DNA from: Chlorobiota bacterium
Lineage (GTDB): Bacteria > Bacteroidota > Ignavibacteria > Kapaibacteriales > UBA961
Reading direction: 5' to 3'
Length of the DNA: 64,000 nucleotides
NCBI GenBank assembly: GCA_014191195.1
Contig: BJGZ01000002.1
Location: 176,319-240,318 of the forward strand
Shown: positions 28,212 through 38,108 of the stretch, piece after piece
Layout: every line of letters starts with the position of its first letter
Position numbering within the stretch: the stretch's first letter is position 1
Notes under the pieces: model-generated
Database searches by the model: none
Seen by the model: only the letters and a program-made list of their open reading frames with translations
What the model was told of the DNA's origin: nothing
Position numbers and translations under genes: made by a program

Positions 28212-29396
28212 TTAATTAGATGATATTGAGATGGCATGTGCCGATGCCCAAGCCCATTGGAAATTATAACCGCCAAGATGTCCGGTTACATCTACGACTT
28301 CTCCAATAAAATATAGATTTGGTATTTTATTAGACATCATCGTTTTGGAGGATAATTCTTTTGTATTCACTCCTCCGACGGTAACTTCTGCTTTTGAATA
28401 TCCTTCATTACCAGCAATTATTGGTTGCCAATTCATTAGCTGATCTGCAAATATCTTTCTTGTTTTTTCACTATAATGTGAATACGTTTCACTTTGCTTA
28501 TGATATTGTGCCCATGCATATGCAAAGCGTTTAGGAAATATAGTTGATAATGCATTTTTCCAATCCATTTTTCCAAAATCGCCTTGTGCTATTTTAGCAT
28601 AGTTTGATGGATCAATCAGGGTATTTATAGTAACTGAATTAGTATGATTGATATATGAGGAAGCTTGAAGTATTGCTGGGCCACTTAGACCTTTATGCGT
28701 AAACAGTAAACCTTCTTTAAATATGGGAGATTCTTCAGTTTGAATCTCTGATTGAATAGACAAACCAGCTAAATCCGAATAAGGAAATGTTTCTGCTTGA
28801 ACAATCAAGGGAACTAATCCAGGTTTAGTTGGGATAATAGTATGTCCAAAAGACAATGCAATATCATAACCAATACAACTTGCACCCATTTTTGGAATAG
28901 AAAGTCCTCCACTAGATACAATAACGCTTTGTGAGGAATAGATTCCTTTATTTGTATGAACAAAAAAAGAATCAGATTTTGTTACTGACTCTACTTTGCA
29001 TTGTAATTCTAATATCAACTTATTCTGATTTATCTCAAACATTAACATTCTAACAATATCTCTTGCCGAAGTATCGCAGAACATTTGCCCTAATACTTTT
29101 TCATGATATGGTATATGATATTTTTCAACTAGCTCTATAAAATGATAGGGGGAATATCTGGATAATGCAGAAGTACAAAAGTGTGGATTATCAGAAATAA
29201 AGTGAGATGGACTAGTATGAATATTTGTAAAATTACAGTATCCGCCACCTGAAATGAGAATCTTTTTACCTGGTTTATCTTCAGAATCTATAATTCTTAC
29301 GGTTTTTCCTAACTGTGTTAATTTTCCTGCTGCAAAAAGTCCGGCAGCTCCTGCACCAATAATAATAAAATCTGAATGTAAAAAATTGGTGTTCAT
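28212..29396 (-). CDS. NAD(P)/FAD-dependent oxidoreductase, HI0933/YhiN family
   Basis: This is a 394-residue flavoprotein. The dinucleotide-binding motif FIIIGAGAAGLFAAGKL (11-27), the family motif KKILISGGGYCNFTN (44-58) and the C-terminal FIGEVVDVTGHLGGYNFQWA match the HI0933/YhiN family (BaiN-like), whose physiological substrate is mostly unknown. It is 9 nt upstream of the ABC-F gene and probably cotranscribed with it. Confidence 0.93.
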   Translation of the reverse strand: MNTNFLHSDFIIIGAGAAGLFAAGKLTQLGKTVRIIDSEDKPGKKILISGGGYCNFTNIHTSPSHFISDNPHFCTSALSRYSPYHFIELVEKYHIPYHEKVLGQMFCDTSARDIVRMLMFEINQNKLILELQCKVESVTKSDSFFVHTNKGIYSSQSVIVSSGGLSIPKMGASCIGYDIALSFGHTIIPTKPGLVPLIVQAETFPYSDLAGLSIQSEIQTEESPIFKEGLLFTHKGLSGPAILQASSYINHTNSVTINTLIDPSNYAKIAQGDFGKMDWKNALSTIFPKRFAYAWAQYHKQSETYSHYSEKTRKIFADQLMNWQPIIAGNEGYSKAEVTVGGVNTKELSSKTMMSNKIPNLYFIGEVVDVTGHLGGYNFQWAWASAHAISISSN

Positions 29397-29504
29397 GTTG
29401 ACAATAGAGATGTGTGTAGAGATATATAATGTGAAGACAGTTTAAAATAGCTTTATGATATAGAAATTTTCATCTTAGGTTATGGCAATTGGCTTTTTCA
29501 TTAA

Positions 29505-29527
29505 AAAGCCCTGAATACCAGGGCTTT
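29505..29527 (-). terminator. Rho-independent terminator after the hydrolase gene
   Basis: AAAGCCCTG (29505-29513) pairs perfectly with CAGGGCTTT (29519-29527) around a 5-nt loop. On the minus strand the hairpin is followed by TTTTT, and it lies just 2 nt past the hydrolase stop. The 5' arm also can pair with GGCTTTTT at 29491-29498, giving an alternative hairpin. The rest of the gap 29397-29529 shows no gene. Confidence 0.8.
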
Positions 29528-29529
29528 AA

Positions 29530-30933
29530 CTATTTTTTAATCAACTCTTTTACCCATTGATTGATATCCTCGATTAATTGTTTATCAACGTGATCATAAA
29601 TAGTATATTCCATAGGACTAGCCTTCCCTACTCCTTCCATAAAGAGATAATTCAATGATGGATATATTTTATAGAGATTTTTTGCATGTTGTTTAGATGA
29701 AGACAAGGACTTTTTCCAAAGATTAAAATCTTTCATAGAAGATTGAAAATCTCTTTTTCCATAGGCGATAAAACATGGTATAGACAATGATTTTGTTAAT
29801 TCAGCAGGATTGTAATTTTTTAAAGACAACCAATATGGTGCTGGTGTTTCAAGTAATAATTGTTCATTAGGTGTATCTGGTGAAAGAGATTTAGATTTTA
29901 CTGCAGCATGCTGTTTCTTTATCTTTTCTAATTTCTTTTTTGCATCAGTAATATCAATTATCGTATCTAAAGTAAGTACATATTCTAATTGATCTAGTAA
30001 TACATCCTCTAATGGTCTTGATGGTGCTCCAAGCATTATCATTCCTTTTAGACCTTCGATTTTTTGTGCAGCTCTGGGTATGAACATCCCGCCTGTACCA
30101 TGACCTAATAAAAATATAGCATTCGTATCTGTTTCTTTAAACAGTTTTAACGCTTTAAATGCTTCAATTGCATCTTCTGTACTTTCAAAATCAGGAGTTA
30201 CTTGTATTTTTTTTGATCTTATTGTCGAATAGTAAGCTCTTGTCCTCTTTTCAAAACGTAATACCCCAATTCCTCTTGATGCTAAACCCCAAGCTAAATC
30301 AGCATATGGCTTATTTGCTACATAGGTGCCGTCTTCGTCTAAAGGACCACTTCCATGAATAATAATGACGAATGGATATTTTCCTGTAGCTAATGGTAAT
30401 GTAAGCGTTCCATTAATTTCCCAATCTGTTCCTTTACCTATCATTATATCTCTAACTTTTACAGAGTCTGCATAGGCATATTCAGGAACTGTATAAGTAT
30501 GCTTTCCATATTTAGGTTTAAACTGGGCTATAAAAAATCCATCTATTTCTGCGGTCGATTTAAAAGCAGTTCTTATATCCCAATTGCCTGTTGCACATCG
30601 TAATGAATGTACAATTGCAACTAGATTTGTATCTACTGGGTCAATATCAATTCTTGTATCAAATTTCTTGATAATTCTTCCAGCTTTTTTTTCAAATTGT
30701 TCCCAAAAGAGCCTCAATGTATCTGCTGGGAATTCATTTTTCATCTCAGGTGTAAAAAAACTATGTGCTTTAACAAAATCTTTGACAAGAATTGCTTGAA
30801 CGCATCTATTCGAATTTGCCATTTGCCAATCTAGAACAGATTTAAATGGTTGTGCTATACTTGTTGATACAAGTATTGGCAATAAGAATACACATGAAAA
30901 TATATATAGAATTTGTTTGCTAGTTTTAATCAT
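29530..30933 (-). CDS. Exported alpha/beta-hydrolase-fold protein with DUF3887-like N-domain; nucleophile replaced
   Basis: This is a protein of about 467 residues with signal peptide (ILYIFSCVFLLPILVSTSIAQ), an N-terminal DUF3887-like helical domain (CVQAILVKDFVKAHSFFTPE), and an alpha/beta-hydrolase domain. The oxyanion motif HGSGPLDEDGTY, GIGVLRFEKRTRAY and MLGAPSRPLEDVLLDQLEYV match the family. The nucleophile elbow, normally GHSxGG, reads GHGTGG here, with a Gly codon at 30097-30099 (residue 279). The acid region YGKRDFQ is kept. It is therefore probably not a normal serine esterase. The ATG at 30933 overlaps the upstream gene by 8 nt; an earlier ATG at 30954 is possible. Confidence 0.85.
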   Translation of the reverse strand: MIKTSKQILYIFSCVFLLPILVSTSIAQPFKSVLDWQMANSNRCVQAILVKDFVKAHSFFTPEMKNEFPADTLRLFWEQFEKKAGRIIKKFDTRIDIDPVDTNLVAIVHSLRCATGNWDIRTAFKSTAEIDGFFIAQFKPKYGKHTYTVPEYAYADSVKVRDIMIGKGTDWEINGTLTLPLATGKYPFVIIIHGSGPLDEDGTYVANKPYADLAWGLASRGIGVLRFEKRTRAYYSTIRSKKIQVTPDFESTEDAIEAFKALKLFKETDTNAIFLLGHGTGGMFIPRAAQKIEGLKGMIMLGAPSRPLEDVLLDQLEYVLTLDTIIDITDAKKKLEKIKKQHAAVKSKSLSPDTPNEQLLLETPAPYWLSLKNYNPAELTKSLSIPCFIAYGKRDFQSSMKDFNLWKKSLSSSKQHAKNLYKIYPSLNYLFMEGVGKASPMEYTIYDHVDKQLIEDINQWVKELIKK

Positions 30934-31816
30934 TATCTTTTTGTTGAATGTCAAATTGCATTAATATTGGGCAGTGATCAGAAATCTTATCTGCGATTTT
31001 ATCATCATACATTGATCGTGTATTAATAATAAACTCACTATCTTTTTTAAATCGTTGAACACTCGTTTTGGTTATTACTATATGATCTATACCAAAAAGA
31101 TTTGGGTATTTGCAGCTTTTAAGATTTTCACTAAGGAATACAAGAGATGAGTTCTGTACCAATGGGGTTAATGTTGGATCTTTAATACGTTTTGGAAAAT
31201 CATTAAAATCTCCAATAATAAATAGATCTTGCTCTTTGGTATTTTGTAATAGAGAATCTACCCATACACCAGCTATTTCACTTTGCTTATATCTCATTTG
31301 TCTAGCTAATATTTTTAATGCTTCTGTAGAATCATATCTCGATGAAGATTTAAAATGTACTACCATGATGGTACAATCAAAGTTGCCTTTTTTTGCATTG
31401 AATACTAATCCCGGACGATTTCGAATGGGGTCAACTGCAATTGGTAGATATTCATATGAATTATCTACAGATACAGATGGCTTGTATAAAACAGCTAGAT
31501 TTTGAGAGCGTCCACCTTTGCCAATTATATATTTATACTGTGGGATAAAGGTAATAAGCTTATCTAAAGATGTACTATTCTCTATTTCTTGTAGACATAA
31601 GATTTCTGCACCGCTTTCTTGTATTACATCAGCTATCCTTTTATAATCTGATTCATCTCTTTGAATTGTATCATCTATACCATCGCCTAACCAAGCAATA
31701 TTAAATGTTCCAATAGATAATGATTGGTCTGAAACAATGGTAGAACAAGAACTTAAACCAATTGACATTATTATGGTGAAAAGAGCGGTACTTATATACT
31801 TAGTTAATGTAATCAT
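30926..31816 (-). CDS. Endonuclease/exonuclease/phosphatase-family lipoprotein
   Basis: This is a 296-residue protein of the EEP fold (Mg-dependent phosphodiesterases or nucleases). GTFNIAWLGD, CLQEIEN (catalytic Glu), VVHFKSSSRYDS, FIIGDFNDFPKR (catalytic Asp-x-Asn) and the terminal SDHCPILMQF are all present, so it looks catalytically competent. The start at 31816 gives a lipoprotein signal (ITLTKYISTALFTIIMSIGL then SSC); the open frame extends to 31909. It is probably surface- or periplasm-anchored, and could scavenge phosphate from DNA or other phosphodiesters, but the substrate is not readable. Confidence 0.88.
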   Translation of the reverse strand: MITLTKYISTALFTIIMSIGLSSCSTIVSDQSLSIGTFNIAWLGDGIDDTIQRDESDYKRIADVIQESGAEILCLQEIENSTSLDKLITFIPQYKYIIGKGGRSQNLAVLYKPSVSVDNSYEYLPIAVDPIRNRPGLVFNAKKGNFDCTIMVVHFKSSSRYDSTEALKILARQMRYKQSEIAGVWVDSLLQNTKEQDLFIIGDFNDFPKRIKDPTLTPLVQNSSLVFLSENLKSCKYPNLFGIDHIVITKTSVQRFKKDSEFIINTRSMYDDKIADKISDHCPILMQFDIQQKDND

Positions 31817-31821
31817 ATGTA

Positions 31822-32721
31822 TTAACAACCTTTTACAAACATAGCTTTGAATATATATCCTGCGAATTTTGGATTTTCTTTCAATCTTCTTACTGAATAT
31901 CCATACCAATCACTGCCAAATGGTACATAGATTCTCATGGCATGTCCAGAAGATATTAATTGATTTCTTCTTTCTTCTCTTACACCTAAAAGCATTTGAA
32001 ATTCAAATCTATCTGAATGAATAGATTGTTGTTGAATATAGCTTTCTGCATCAATGATTAATTTCTCATCGTGGGTTGCAATGCCAGTTTTTTTTCCATT
32101 TCTTAACAGTATCCTTAAGAGTTTCTTATAATTTTCTCTTATTTCAGAAGGATCTTTAAATGCAATTTCTGGTAGTTCATTATAAATACCTTTGCACAAA
32201 CGAATATCGGGATCATACTCTAATAAACTAAGGATATCTGATTCGCTACGTTTCATATATGCTTGTAAAACAACACCTATATTGGTGAATCCTTCTTTCC
32301 TTAGCCTGCGATAAAAATCAAGAGTTTTAGTTGTATATGGACTATTTTCCATGTCCATTCTAACAAATAATCCACATGAATTCGCCTTACTAACTAATAA
32401 TTTTACATTTTCATATGCAAAATCTGAGTCTATATCAATGCCAAGAGAAGTTAATTTCACTGATAAATATGCAGGTAAACCATGAGTATGTATTGCTTGA
32501 ATTACCTCTAAGGAAGCATCCCTTTCATGGATAGAACGTTCTTTTGATATTACAAATTCACCTAATACATCTATTGTAGCACAAGCACCAATTGAATCTA
32601 ATTGCTGTACGGTTGCTATTGCATTCTGTATAGACTCTCCTGCTATATACCGAGAGGCAACAGTTTTAACAATTGTTTTGGGAATAAAAGGCAGTGACTT
32701 TGCAATAAGACTATTTAACAT
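31822..32721 (-). CDS. Proline dehydrogenase
   Basis: This FAD-linked enzyme oxidises proline to pyrroline-5-carboxylate. It is the stand-alone single-domain type of 299 residues. ATIDVLGEFV at strand 1, VRMDMENSPYTTKTLDFYRR, GVVLQAYMKRS, IRLCKGIYNE, GIATHDEKLI and the C-terminal YGYSVRRLKENPKF (the conserved Arg-Arg that binds proline's carboxylate) are all visible. The partner P5C dehydrogenase is not in this window. It is directly upstream of the EEP lipoprotein gene. Confidence 0.93.
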   Translation of the reverse strand: MLNSLIAKSLPFIPKTIVKTVASRYIAGESIQNAIATVQQLDSIGACATIDVLGEFVISKERSIHERDASLEVIQAIHTHGLPAYLSVKLTSLGIDIDSDFAYENVKLLVSKANSCGLFVRMDMENSPYTTKTLDFYRRLRKEGFTNIGVVLQAYMKRSESDILSLLEYDPDIRLCKGIYNELPEIAFKDPSEIRENYKKLLRILLRNGKKTGIATHDEKLIIDAESYIQQQSIHSDRFEFQMLLGVREERRNQLISSGHAMRIYVPFGSDWYGYSVRRLKENPKFAGYIFKAMFVKGC

Positions 32722-32730
32722 ATACTTCGA

Positions 32731-35280
32731 TTATTTCTTTGTGAATTGAATTGTTGATGTAGAATGTTCGCATGTAATTGATATATAATAAGCTCCAGCA
32801 CTTAAATGTTCAACAGAATATTGAAGTGAAATTGGATTATTATCTATGCTTATGGCTTCCTTTATTGTAGATATTGCCCGACCCTGTATATCAAAAAGGG
32901 ATATTGAAGCATTATCACATATTTGTTTTGCTGAAATAGTAATAGTAATTAATTGTTCTGCTGGATTAGGAATTATTGATGATTGAATATTATCAATATC
33001 TATATTCTTGATTGACGATATAGAAGAACAAGGGCTTTTCGATGTAATATAAACTGGAATAATCGATGTAATTAATGATGTATCTTGTTTATACACAATT
33101 CGAATTAATGCACGAGATGAATCCAGCTTTTTATCGATTTGCCAATTGAATATTCCAGACACAGCATCATTGCCTAATGTATTGGTAGCAATCCAAGTTG
33201 CTCCATTATTAGTAGAATATTGAGTATTAACTCTACCAAAAGCAATATTTTCTGATTTCCAAGTTATAATATTTTGCTTTCCTACACATAATGTATCATT
33301 AGGTTTAGGAAGGATAATGGTTAATTGTTCTTTGGCTAGTTCAAAAGGACCAGTAATAGAAAATAAAGTGGAATCTTCTAATGAAGTTACTTTGAAATAA
33401 CATTCTTTAGCTACTATATCTGGAACATTGACAGTTGAAGAATTACTTGATAATGATCCAGAAATTGTTTGCCATGATTGTTTAGCATCGATAGAAATTT
33501 CAAGTTTTACTTTATCAACTAATTTTTTTGTCCAAGCTAAAGGTACAAGTTCTTTTATACCAATAACTTTTTTACTTATATCTGTACCAAAAATCAAAGA
33601 AGGTGCTTCAATCGAAAAATTCACCCACGATGTATCTTGATTCATAGGATTTAATTGATCATATACCCTTATCCTACCTTGAGTAGTAGGCGCATTAGGA
33701 ATATTCCAATTATATATGCCTTGTCCATTTATTGCTTGTTGTGAAACTGCAGGTATATTTTTAGAGATTGTTTCCCATGTTTGGCCACCATTGATACTAT
33801 ACTCTAATGTTACCGTTTGTACATTGACAGATGTCCATTCTATCGACATTACTTTTCCAACTACAAAGGTTTGTCCACCCCAAGGATATATCATATTAAC
33901 TTGAGATATTTGAGCTGGTTGTATACATGATTTCGATTCTAAAAATTGGCGTAAATATGTATACACTCTTGGCAAAAAAGTAAAATCGACGGCATTTTTG
34001 TTATTGGTTAAATGACAATAACTCATAATTGAACCAAAAACAGGTTTCGGAGCACTTTTATTACAAGATTCTTGTGAATAAGAGATTTGACCAGCATAAT
34101 TTGATGCACCGGTTAAACATGAATCCAATGCAGGTTTCCAAAACCAACAATTATGTGTATGATATGCTCCAATATTATGTCCTAATTCATGTGCTATTGT
34201 AACGATATCTTTACTATATGCATTAGAAGGTATAATACTGCTTCTAAAAATTCCGCTCACAGAATATGCTTTAGATATGTCTCCATCGCAAATATTCCCA
34301 ATTCCATTTGCTATCCCTAAAACAAATGTTCCATTGCCTGTTCCAGAACTTCCCACTGCATCTAAACAATGAACAATAGCTCTTGTATCTTTTGTATTGG
34401 TATTCCAACGTGATTCCACTTCTTGCAATAAAGCAGGTGTATTAGATCCATCATTTTGATATGGGTCTTGATTAGAAGCTGTCCAAATAATAATCTTTGG
34501 AATGATAATATTCACATTTAATTCTTTACGATATAAAGAGTTAATGCCATTAAATAATGCAATAATATATTGAACTGCACTAATAGAATCTTTTCTTCCT
34601 GGGCCATTAAAGAATGAGCTTGTAGACTCTACGATAACAGGAAGTTCAAGCATTTCATTCGTAAGGGTTTTCTCCCCTTTTGAATATTTTTCAAACAATT
34701 CTTGTGGCGTTGGAAGATTATTTGGTTTTTCATCGGTTAAACATTGAGCTTGTGCTGTTTTGTCATCGTGTATAAACTCATTCTGACTTATTATATGATG
34801 CTCATTATCTAATGCAAGTGTATGAGATGGCGTTAAAACGAATTGTTCACCGCTAGATCTCATAATCCAACAATATATATGTCCTTGTGATGTGGTTAAT
34901 AAAACAGATGAACCAGGTTCATTGTGTATTGTACCAATAAAACTAGATACAAAAGGTAAAGGAATCTGTTGATTTCCAATAAAAACTTTTGTTCTAGAAT
35001 CTACACTACTTGGAGAAATAGTTAACTCTACAGTTGATAATTGATTATTTCCTATAGGGAAATTATCTAATACCAGTGTTTTGTCTAATTCAGAAAAAGC
35101 AGCAATTACTTTCTCATTTTCTAGTGAAAAGGAAGAGAAAGTATATTGTAATCCTTGCGGATGAGCAATAGTTGATTCCTTTTTTCCTTTAATCAAAGAA
35201 TTGAAATCTGAAGTAGCTGCAGATATATTCTGAGTATAAAGAATGAAGAAAAACAGTAGTAAAGATATATATAATCGCAT
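32731..35280 (-). CDS. Reprolysin-like (M12B) metalloprotease with T9SS sorting domain
   Basis: This is an 849-residue secreted zinc protease. The signal peptide is MRLYISLLLFFFILYTQNISA, followed by a propeptide-like region to about residue 210 and the catalytic domain with HELGHNIGAYHTH (His364, Glu365, His368, His374) and the Met-turn SIMSYCHL. Three immunoglobulin-like repeats with the pattern VTLEYSINGGQTWETI / VKLEISIDAKQSWQTI / TQYSTNNGATWI follow. The C-terminal about 80 residues, ending SAGAYYISITCEHSTSTIQF, form a T9SS type A sorting domain. It is a tandem paralogue of the upstream gene (12 nt gap). Likely a nutritional or surface-processing protease. Confidence 0.92.
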   Translation of the reverse strand: MRLYISLLLFFFILYTQNISAATSDFNSLIKGKKESTIAHPQGLQYTFSSFSLENEKVIAAFSELDKTLVLDNFPIGNNQLSTVELTISPSSVDSRTKVFIGNQQIPLPFVSSFIGTIHNEPGSSVLLTTSQGHIYCWIMRSSGEQFVLTPSHTLALDNEHHIISQNEFIHDDKTAQAQCLTDEKPNNLPTPQELFEKYSKGEKTLTNEMLELPVIVESTSSFFNGPGRKDSISAVQYIIALFNGINSLYRKELNVNIIIPKIIIWTASNQDPYQNDGSNTPALLQEVESRWNTNTKDTRAIVHCLDAVGSSGTGNGTFVLGIANGIGNICDGDISKAYSVSGIFRSSIIPSNAYSKDIVTIAHELGHNIGAYHTHNCWFWKPALDSCLTGASNYAGQISYSQESCNKSAPKPVFGSIMSYCHLTNNKNAVDFTFLPRVYTYLRQFLESKSCIQPAQISQVNMIYPWGGQTFVVGKVMSIEWTSVNVQTVTLEYSINGGQTWETISKNIPAVSQQAINGQGIYNWNIPNAPTTQGRIRVYDQLNPMNQDTSWVNFSIEAPSLIFGTDISKKVIGIKELVPLAWTKKLVDKVKLEISIDAKQSWQTISGSLSSNSSTVNVPDIVAKECYFKVTSLEDSTLFSITGPFELAKEQLTIILPKPNDTLCVGKQNIITWKSENIAFGRVNTQYSTNNGATWIATNTLGNDAVSGIFNWQIDKKLDSSRALIRIVYKQDTSLITSIIPVYITSKSPCSSISSIKNIDIDNIQSSIIPNPAEQLITITISAKQICDNASISLFDIQGRAISTIKEAISIDNNPISLQYSVEHLSAGAYYISITCEHSTSTIQFTKK

Positions 35281-35292
35281 AGAATCTCTTAT

Positions 35293-37863
35293 TTAATGCT
35301 GAATAGTTAATGGCACTGTAATCTTGGATTGTCCACAAATGAGCGAAACAAAATATGTTCCTGATGGCAATTGTGGTAGTGAAGCATTAAGAGTGTGTTC
35401 GCCAATCGTTAGATCGAGATTCTTTTGAATAGTATGAACAGATTCACCATTTATTGAATTTATTGACAATTGGGCATTATAACACAGATTTGATGAGACA
35501 ATTGTGATTGACAAATTCCCATTAATTAATGGATTTGGTGAAATAGAAAGTTGTGGCAATGGTGTATTGCTTTCTTGAATATTTGTTGCACTACAATTAG
35601 CTGAATTCACTATAGACATAGCGCCTGTTACAAAAGCAATAGTTGAATCAGATTTAGCAATTGCACGTACAATTGCATTTGGTGCTTCAATTGTTGGAAC
35701 TCTCCAGCGAAAAACTGATGTCCATGGATCGATACCAAGTGCATCTGAAATATTTTGCCAAGAAGATCCGGAGTCAGTAGAATATTGAAGTAATAATTTT
35801 GAAGTAGCAATATTTTTATACATCCATGATACTATAAAGTCTTTTCCAGCACAGAGAATATCACCTGCTTTAGGAGTATTCACTGTAAGTACTTCTTGGC
35901 CAATACTAAATGGACCTGTTTGAGAAATTAATCCATTATCGTCTGCGCTGATGATTCTTATATAGCATTTATTTGCTGTAATATCAGGCATTGCAAATTG
36001 AAAATTTGTACCTGATTGGCCGGAGCTTACAGAATTCCAATTTGCTCCATTATCACTTGAGAATAAAATAGATACAGAATCAATATTGGTTTTAGTCCAT
36101 GCTAAAGAAATGCTTTCTTTTTGTCCATATGATTTACCATCTAGATTATTAGTTAATGCCAATGCAATCACAGGAACAGAAATTTTGAAATTGGCCCATG
36201 TTGTATCATTAATATTTTCATTAGTAATATCACAAACACGAAGTCTACCTAGATCTGTTTTGATTTTAGGAACAGTCCATTGATAAGAGCCTTGTCCATT
36301 AATTTGAGATGCACTTGATGCAGGCAATACAGATTCAATATTTGACCAACTTGAACCCGCATCAGTAGATAATTGAATTTTTACTGAATTCACTCTAGAA
36401 GAAGTCCATTCAACTAACTGTTTAGTTCCAGCATTAAATGTTCTATTTCCTGCAGGAGCTATCATTTTAATTTGGCTTGTTTGTACTTCAGTTATACATC
36501 CCTTTTTTTCTAAATTAGCACGTAAAAAAGTGTAAACTCTAGGTAAGAAGGTAAATTGAACAGTACCACTATTTGTTAAATCACAATAACTCATAACCGA
36601 ACCAGGTACTGGGCGTGGAGCACCAACATTGCATGTTTCTGAAGAGTATGATTGTTTACCTTGATAAGCAGCACCACTAGATAAACAACTATCTAGCGCT
36701 GGTTTCCATGCAGAACAATTATGGGTATGAAAAGAGCCAATATTATGTCCGATTTCATGAGCACTTGTTACTACATCGTTTACATAAGATGTTGTAGGAA
36801 GAGCAGTATATCGGGAAATTCCAGAAACTGAATAAGCATTTGAAACAGAACCTGAACATAAAGCATCGATGCCATTTGCAATACCAGCAACAAAAGTTCC
36901 ATTACCTGTCTGAGAATTTCCTTGTGCATCTAAACAATGAACAATATCTCTGGTACGATTAGTAATTTTAATCCAACGATTTTGAACTTCTTGCAATAAA
37001 GCTGGGGTATCAGCACCATCATTTTTATATGGGTCTGGCGCATCAGTTGTCCAAATTTGAACATAAGGTAAAATGATATTTAAATTTAATTCTCTTCTGT
37101 ATAATGTATTGACAGCATTGAACAATGATACAATATAATTGGCTGCCTTTTGTTCATTGCCGGAAGCTATTTTTGTGAAAAATGTTGAAGTAGTTTCTAC
37201 AATTACTTGCATTTCTAACATTCTATTATCTAATGTTTTATCGCCCTTCTTCATGAGTTCTGCTTCGATCTGAAATGGCATAATCCCAGAATGACTATAT
37301 TCTTGAGTGCCACATGTTCTTGCCTTATGAAATTGATCTGTTTCTAAGGCACCATCAGCATATAAAATATGAGGTCTTTTTTCTGTAATTGAAGAATTGT
37401 TTGGCCCAATAACAAAAACTTCGCCATTTGCTCTAGATATCCAGCCATGCATATCACCATTGGCATAACTAAGCATAATATGAGATCCAGTTTCGCCAAT
37501 AATCGAACCACTATACGTTAAAACATGAGGTATAGGAATTTGTTTATATCCTACCATAAATATTGTGGATGCATCTATACATGATTGAGTTAATTCTAAA
37601 GTAATAGTAGAAGTAGTTTTTAAAGAAATAGGAAAACCGATGATAGACAATGTTTTTTCAGAGCCATTAAAGATACGTGATGCATCATTTGAGGCGATAT
37701 CAAAAGAAAAAACAGATTGTTGAAGCGTAGAAGGCATGTTTTTTTGATTGGATAAGCCTTGTACGATAAATGAATGAGCATCATAGGTATGTATTGCAAA
37801 TGTAGGAATAAAACCTAGGATACATAATAATGAAAGCATCAAAATGCGAACAATATTTTTCAT
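35293..37863 (-). CDS. Reprolysin-like (M12B) metalloprotease with T9SS sorting domain (paralogue)
   Basis: This 856-residue paralogue of the downstream protease has the same architecture: signal peptide (IVRILMLSLLCILGFIPTFA), prodomain, catalytic domain with HEIGHNIGSFHTH near residue 370 and Met-turn SVMSYCDL, three Ig-like repeats (VKIQLSTDAGSSWSNI, VSILFSSDNGANWNSV, LLQYSTDSGSSWQNI), and a T9SS C-terminal domain ending PSGTYFVSLICGQSKITVPL. The ATG at 37863 was chosen over a TTG 12 nt upstream. It is the first gene of its unit, with a 326-nt leader shared with the divergent polysaccharide operon. Confidence 0.92.
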   Translation of the reverse strand: MKNIVRILMLSLLCILGFIPTFAIHTYDAHSFIVQGLSNQKNMPSTLQQSVFSFDIASNDASRIFNGSEKTLSIIGFPISLKTTSTITLELTQSCIDASTIFMVGYKQIPIPHVLTYSGSIIGETGSHIMLSYANGDMHGWISRANGEVFVIGPNNSSITEKRPHILYADGALETDQFHKARTCGTQEYSHSGIMPFQIEAELMKKGDKTLDNRMLEMQVIVETTSTFFTKIASGNEQKAANYIVSLFNAVNTLYRRELNLNIILPYVQIWTTDAPDPYKNDGADTPALLQEVQNRWIKITNRTRDIVHCLDAQGNSQTGNGTFVAGIANGIDALCSGSVSNAYSVSGISRYTALPTTSYVNDVVTSAHEIGHNIGSFHTHNCSAWKPALDSCLSSGAAYQGKQSYSSETCNVGAPRPVPGSVMSYCDLTNSGTVQFTFLPRVYTFLRANLEKKGCITEVQTSQIKMIAPAGNRTFNAGTKQLVEWTSSRVNSVKIQLSTDAGSSWSNIESVLPASSASQINGQGSYQWTVPKIKTDLGRLRVCDITNENINDTTWANFKISVPVIALALTNNLDGKSYGQKESISLAWTKTNIDSVSILFSSDNGANWNSVSSGQSGTNFQFAMPDITANKCYIRIISADDNGLISQTGPFSIGQEVLTVNTPKAGDILCAGKDFIVSWMYKNIATSKLLLQYSTDSGSSWQNISDALGIDPWTSVFRWRVPTIEAPNAIVRAIAKSDSTIAFVTGAMSIVNSANCSATNIQESNTPLPQLSISPNPLINGNLSITIVSSNLCYNAQLSINSINGESVHTIQKNLDLTIGEHTLNASLPQLPSGTYFVSLICGQSKITVPLTIQH

Positions 37864-37920
37864 AGAATTGACCAAATATATAAGTGAAAATTAAAGTCTT
37901 AAAGAATAAAGAATAGTGTG

Positions 37921-37928
37921 CAAAAATA
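37921..37928 (-). promoter_or_regulatory. Candidate -7 element for the metalloprotease unit
   Basis: On the minus strand this reads TATTTTTG, matching TAnnTTTG, about 58 nt before the protease ATG at 37863. No matching -33 TTG is evident at the expected spacing. Confidence 0.3.
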
Positions 37929-37931
37929 CGG

Positions 37932-37990
37932 AATATGAATCCTATGACATCACTATTTTTTCGCTACAAAATCTATGTCGAATTCATATT
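37932..37990. repeat. Long interrupted inverted repeat
   Basis: AATATGAAT (37932-37940) is complementary to ATTCATATT (37982-37990), and GACAT (37946-37950) to ATGTC (37975-37979). They nest around a 24-nt loop, so 14 bp pair in one structure. It has no T-tract on either strand, so it is more likely an operator or leader structure than a terminator. Confidence 0.5.
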
Positions 37991-38108
37991 AATGGATATT
38001 GTATATCCATCTATAATTCTTTGATCTATATATTATTTTACTTATGATATACATGCATTGATTACTAAAAAAACACATTCTTTCAAATTATTCCTCTTTG
38101 TTTTTTTG

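Noticed and set aside
29491..29527. Three-segment mutually exclusive hairpins (GGCTTTTT / AAAAAGCCCTG / CAGGGCTTT), attenuator-like
   Set aside because: They lie after the hydrolase stop rather than before a gene on the minus strand; the extra pairing arises from the T-tract of the terminator, so a simple terminator explains it.
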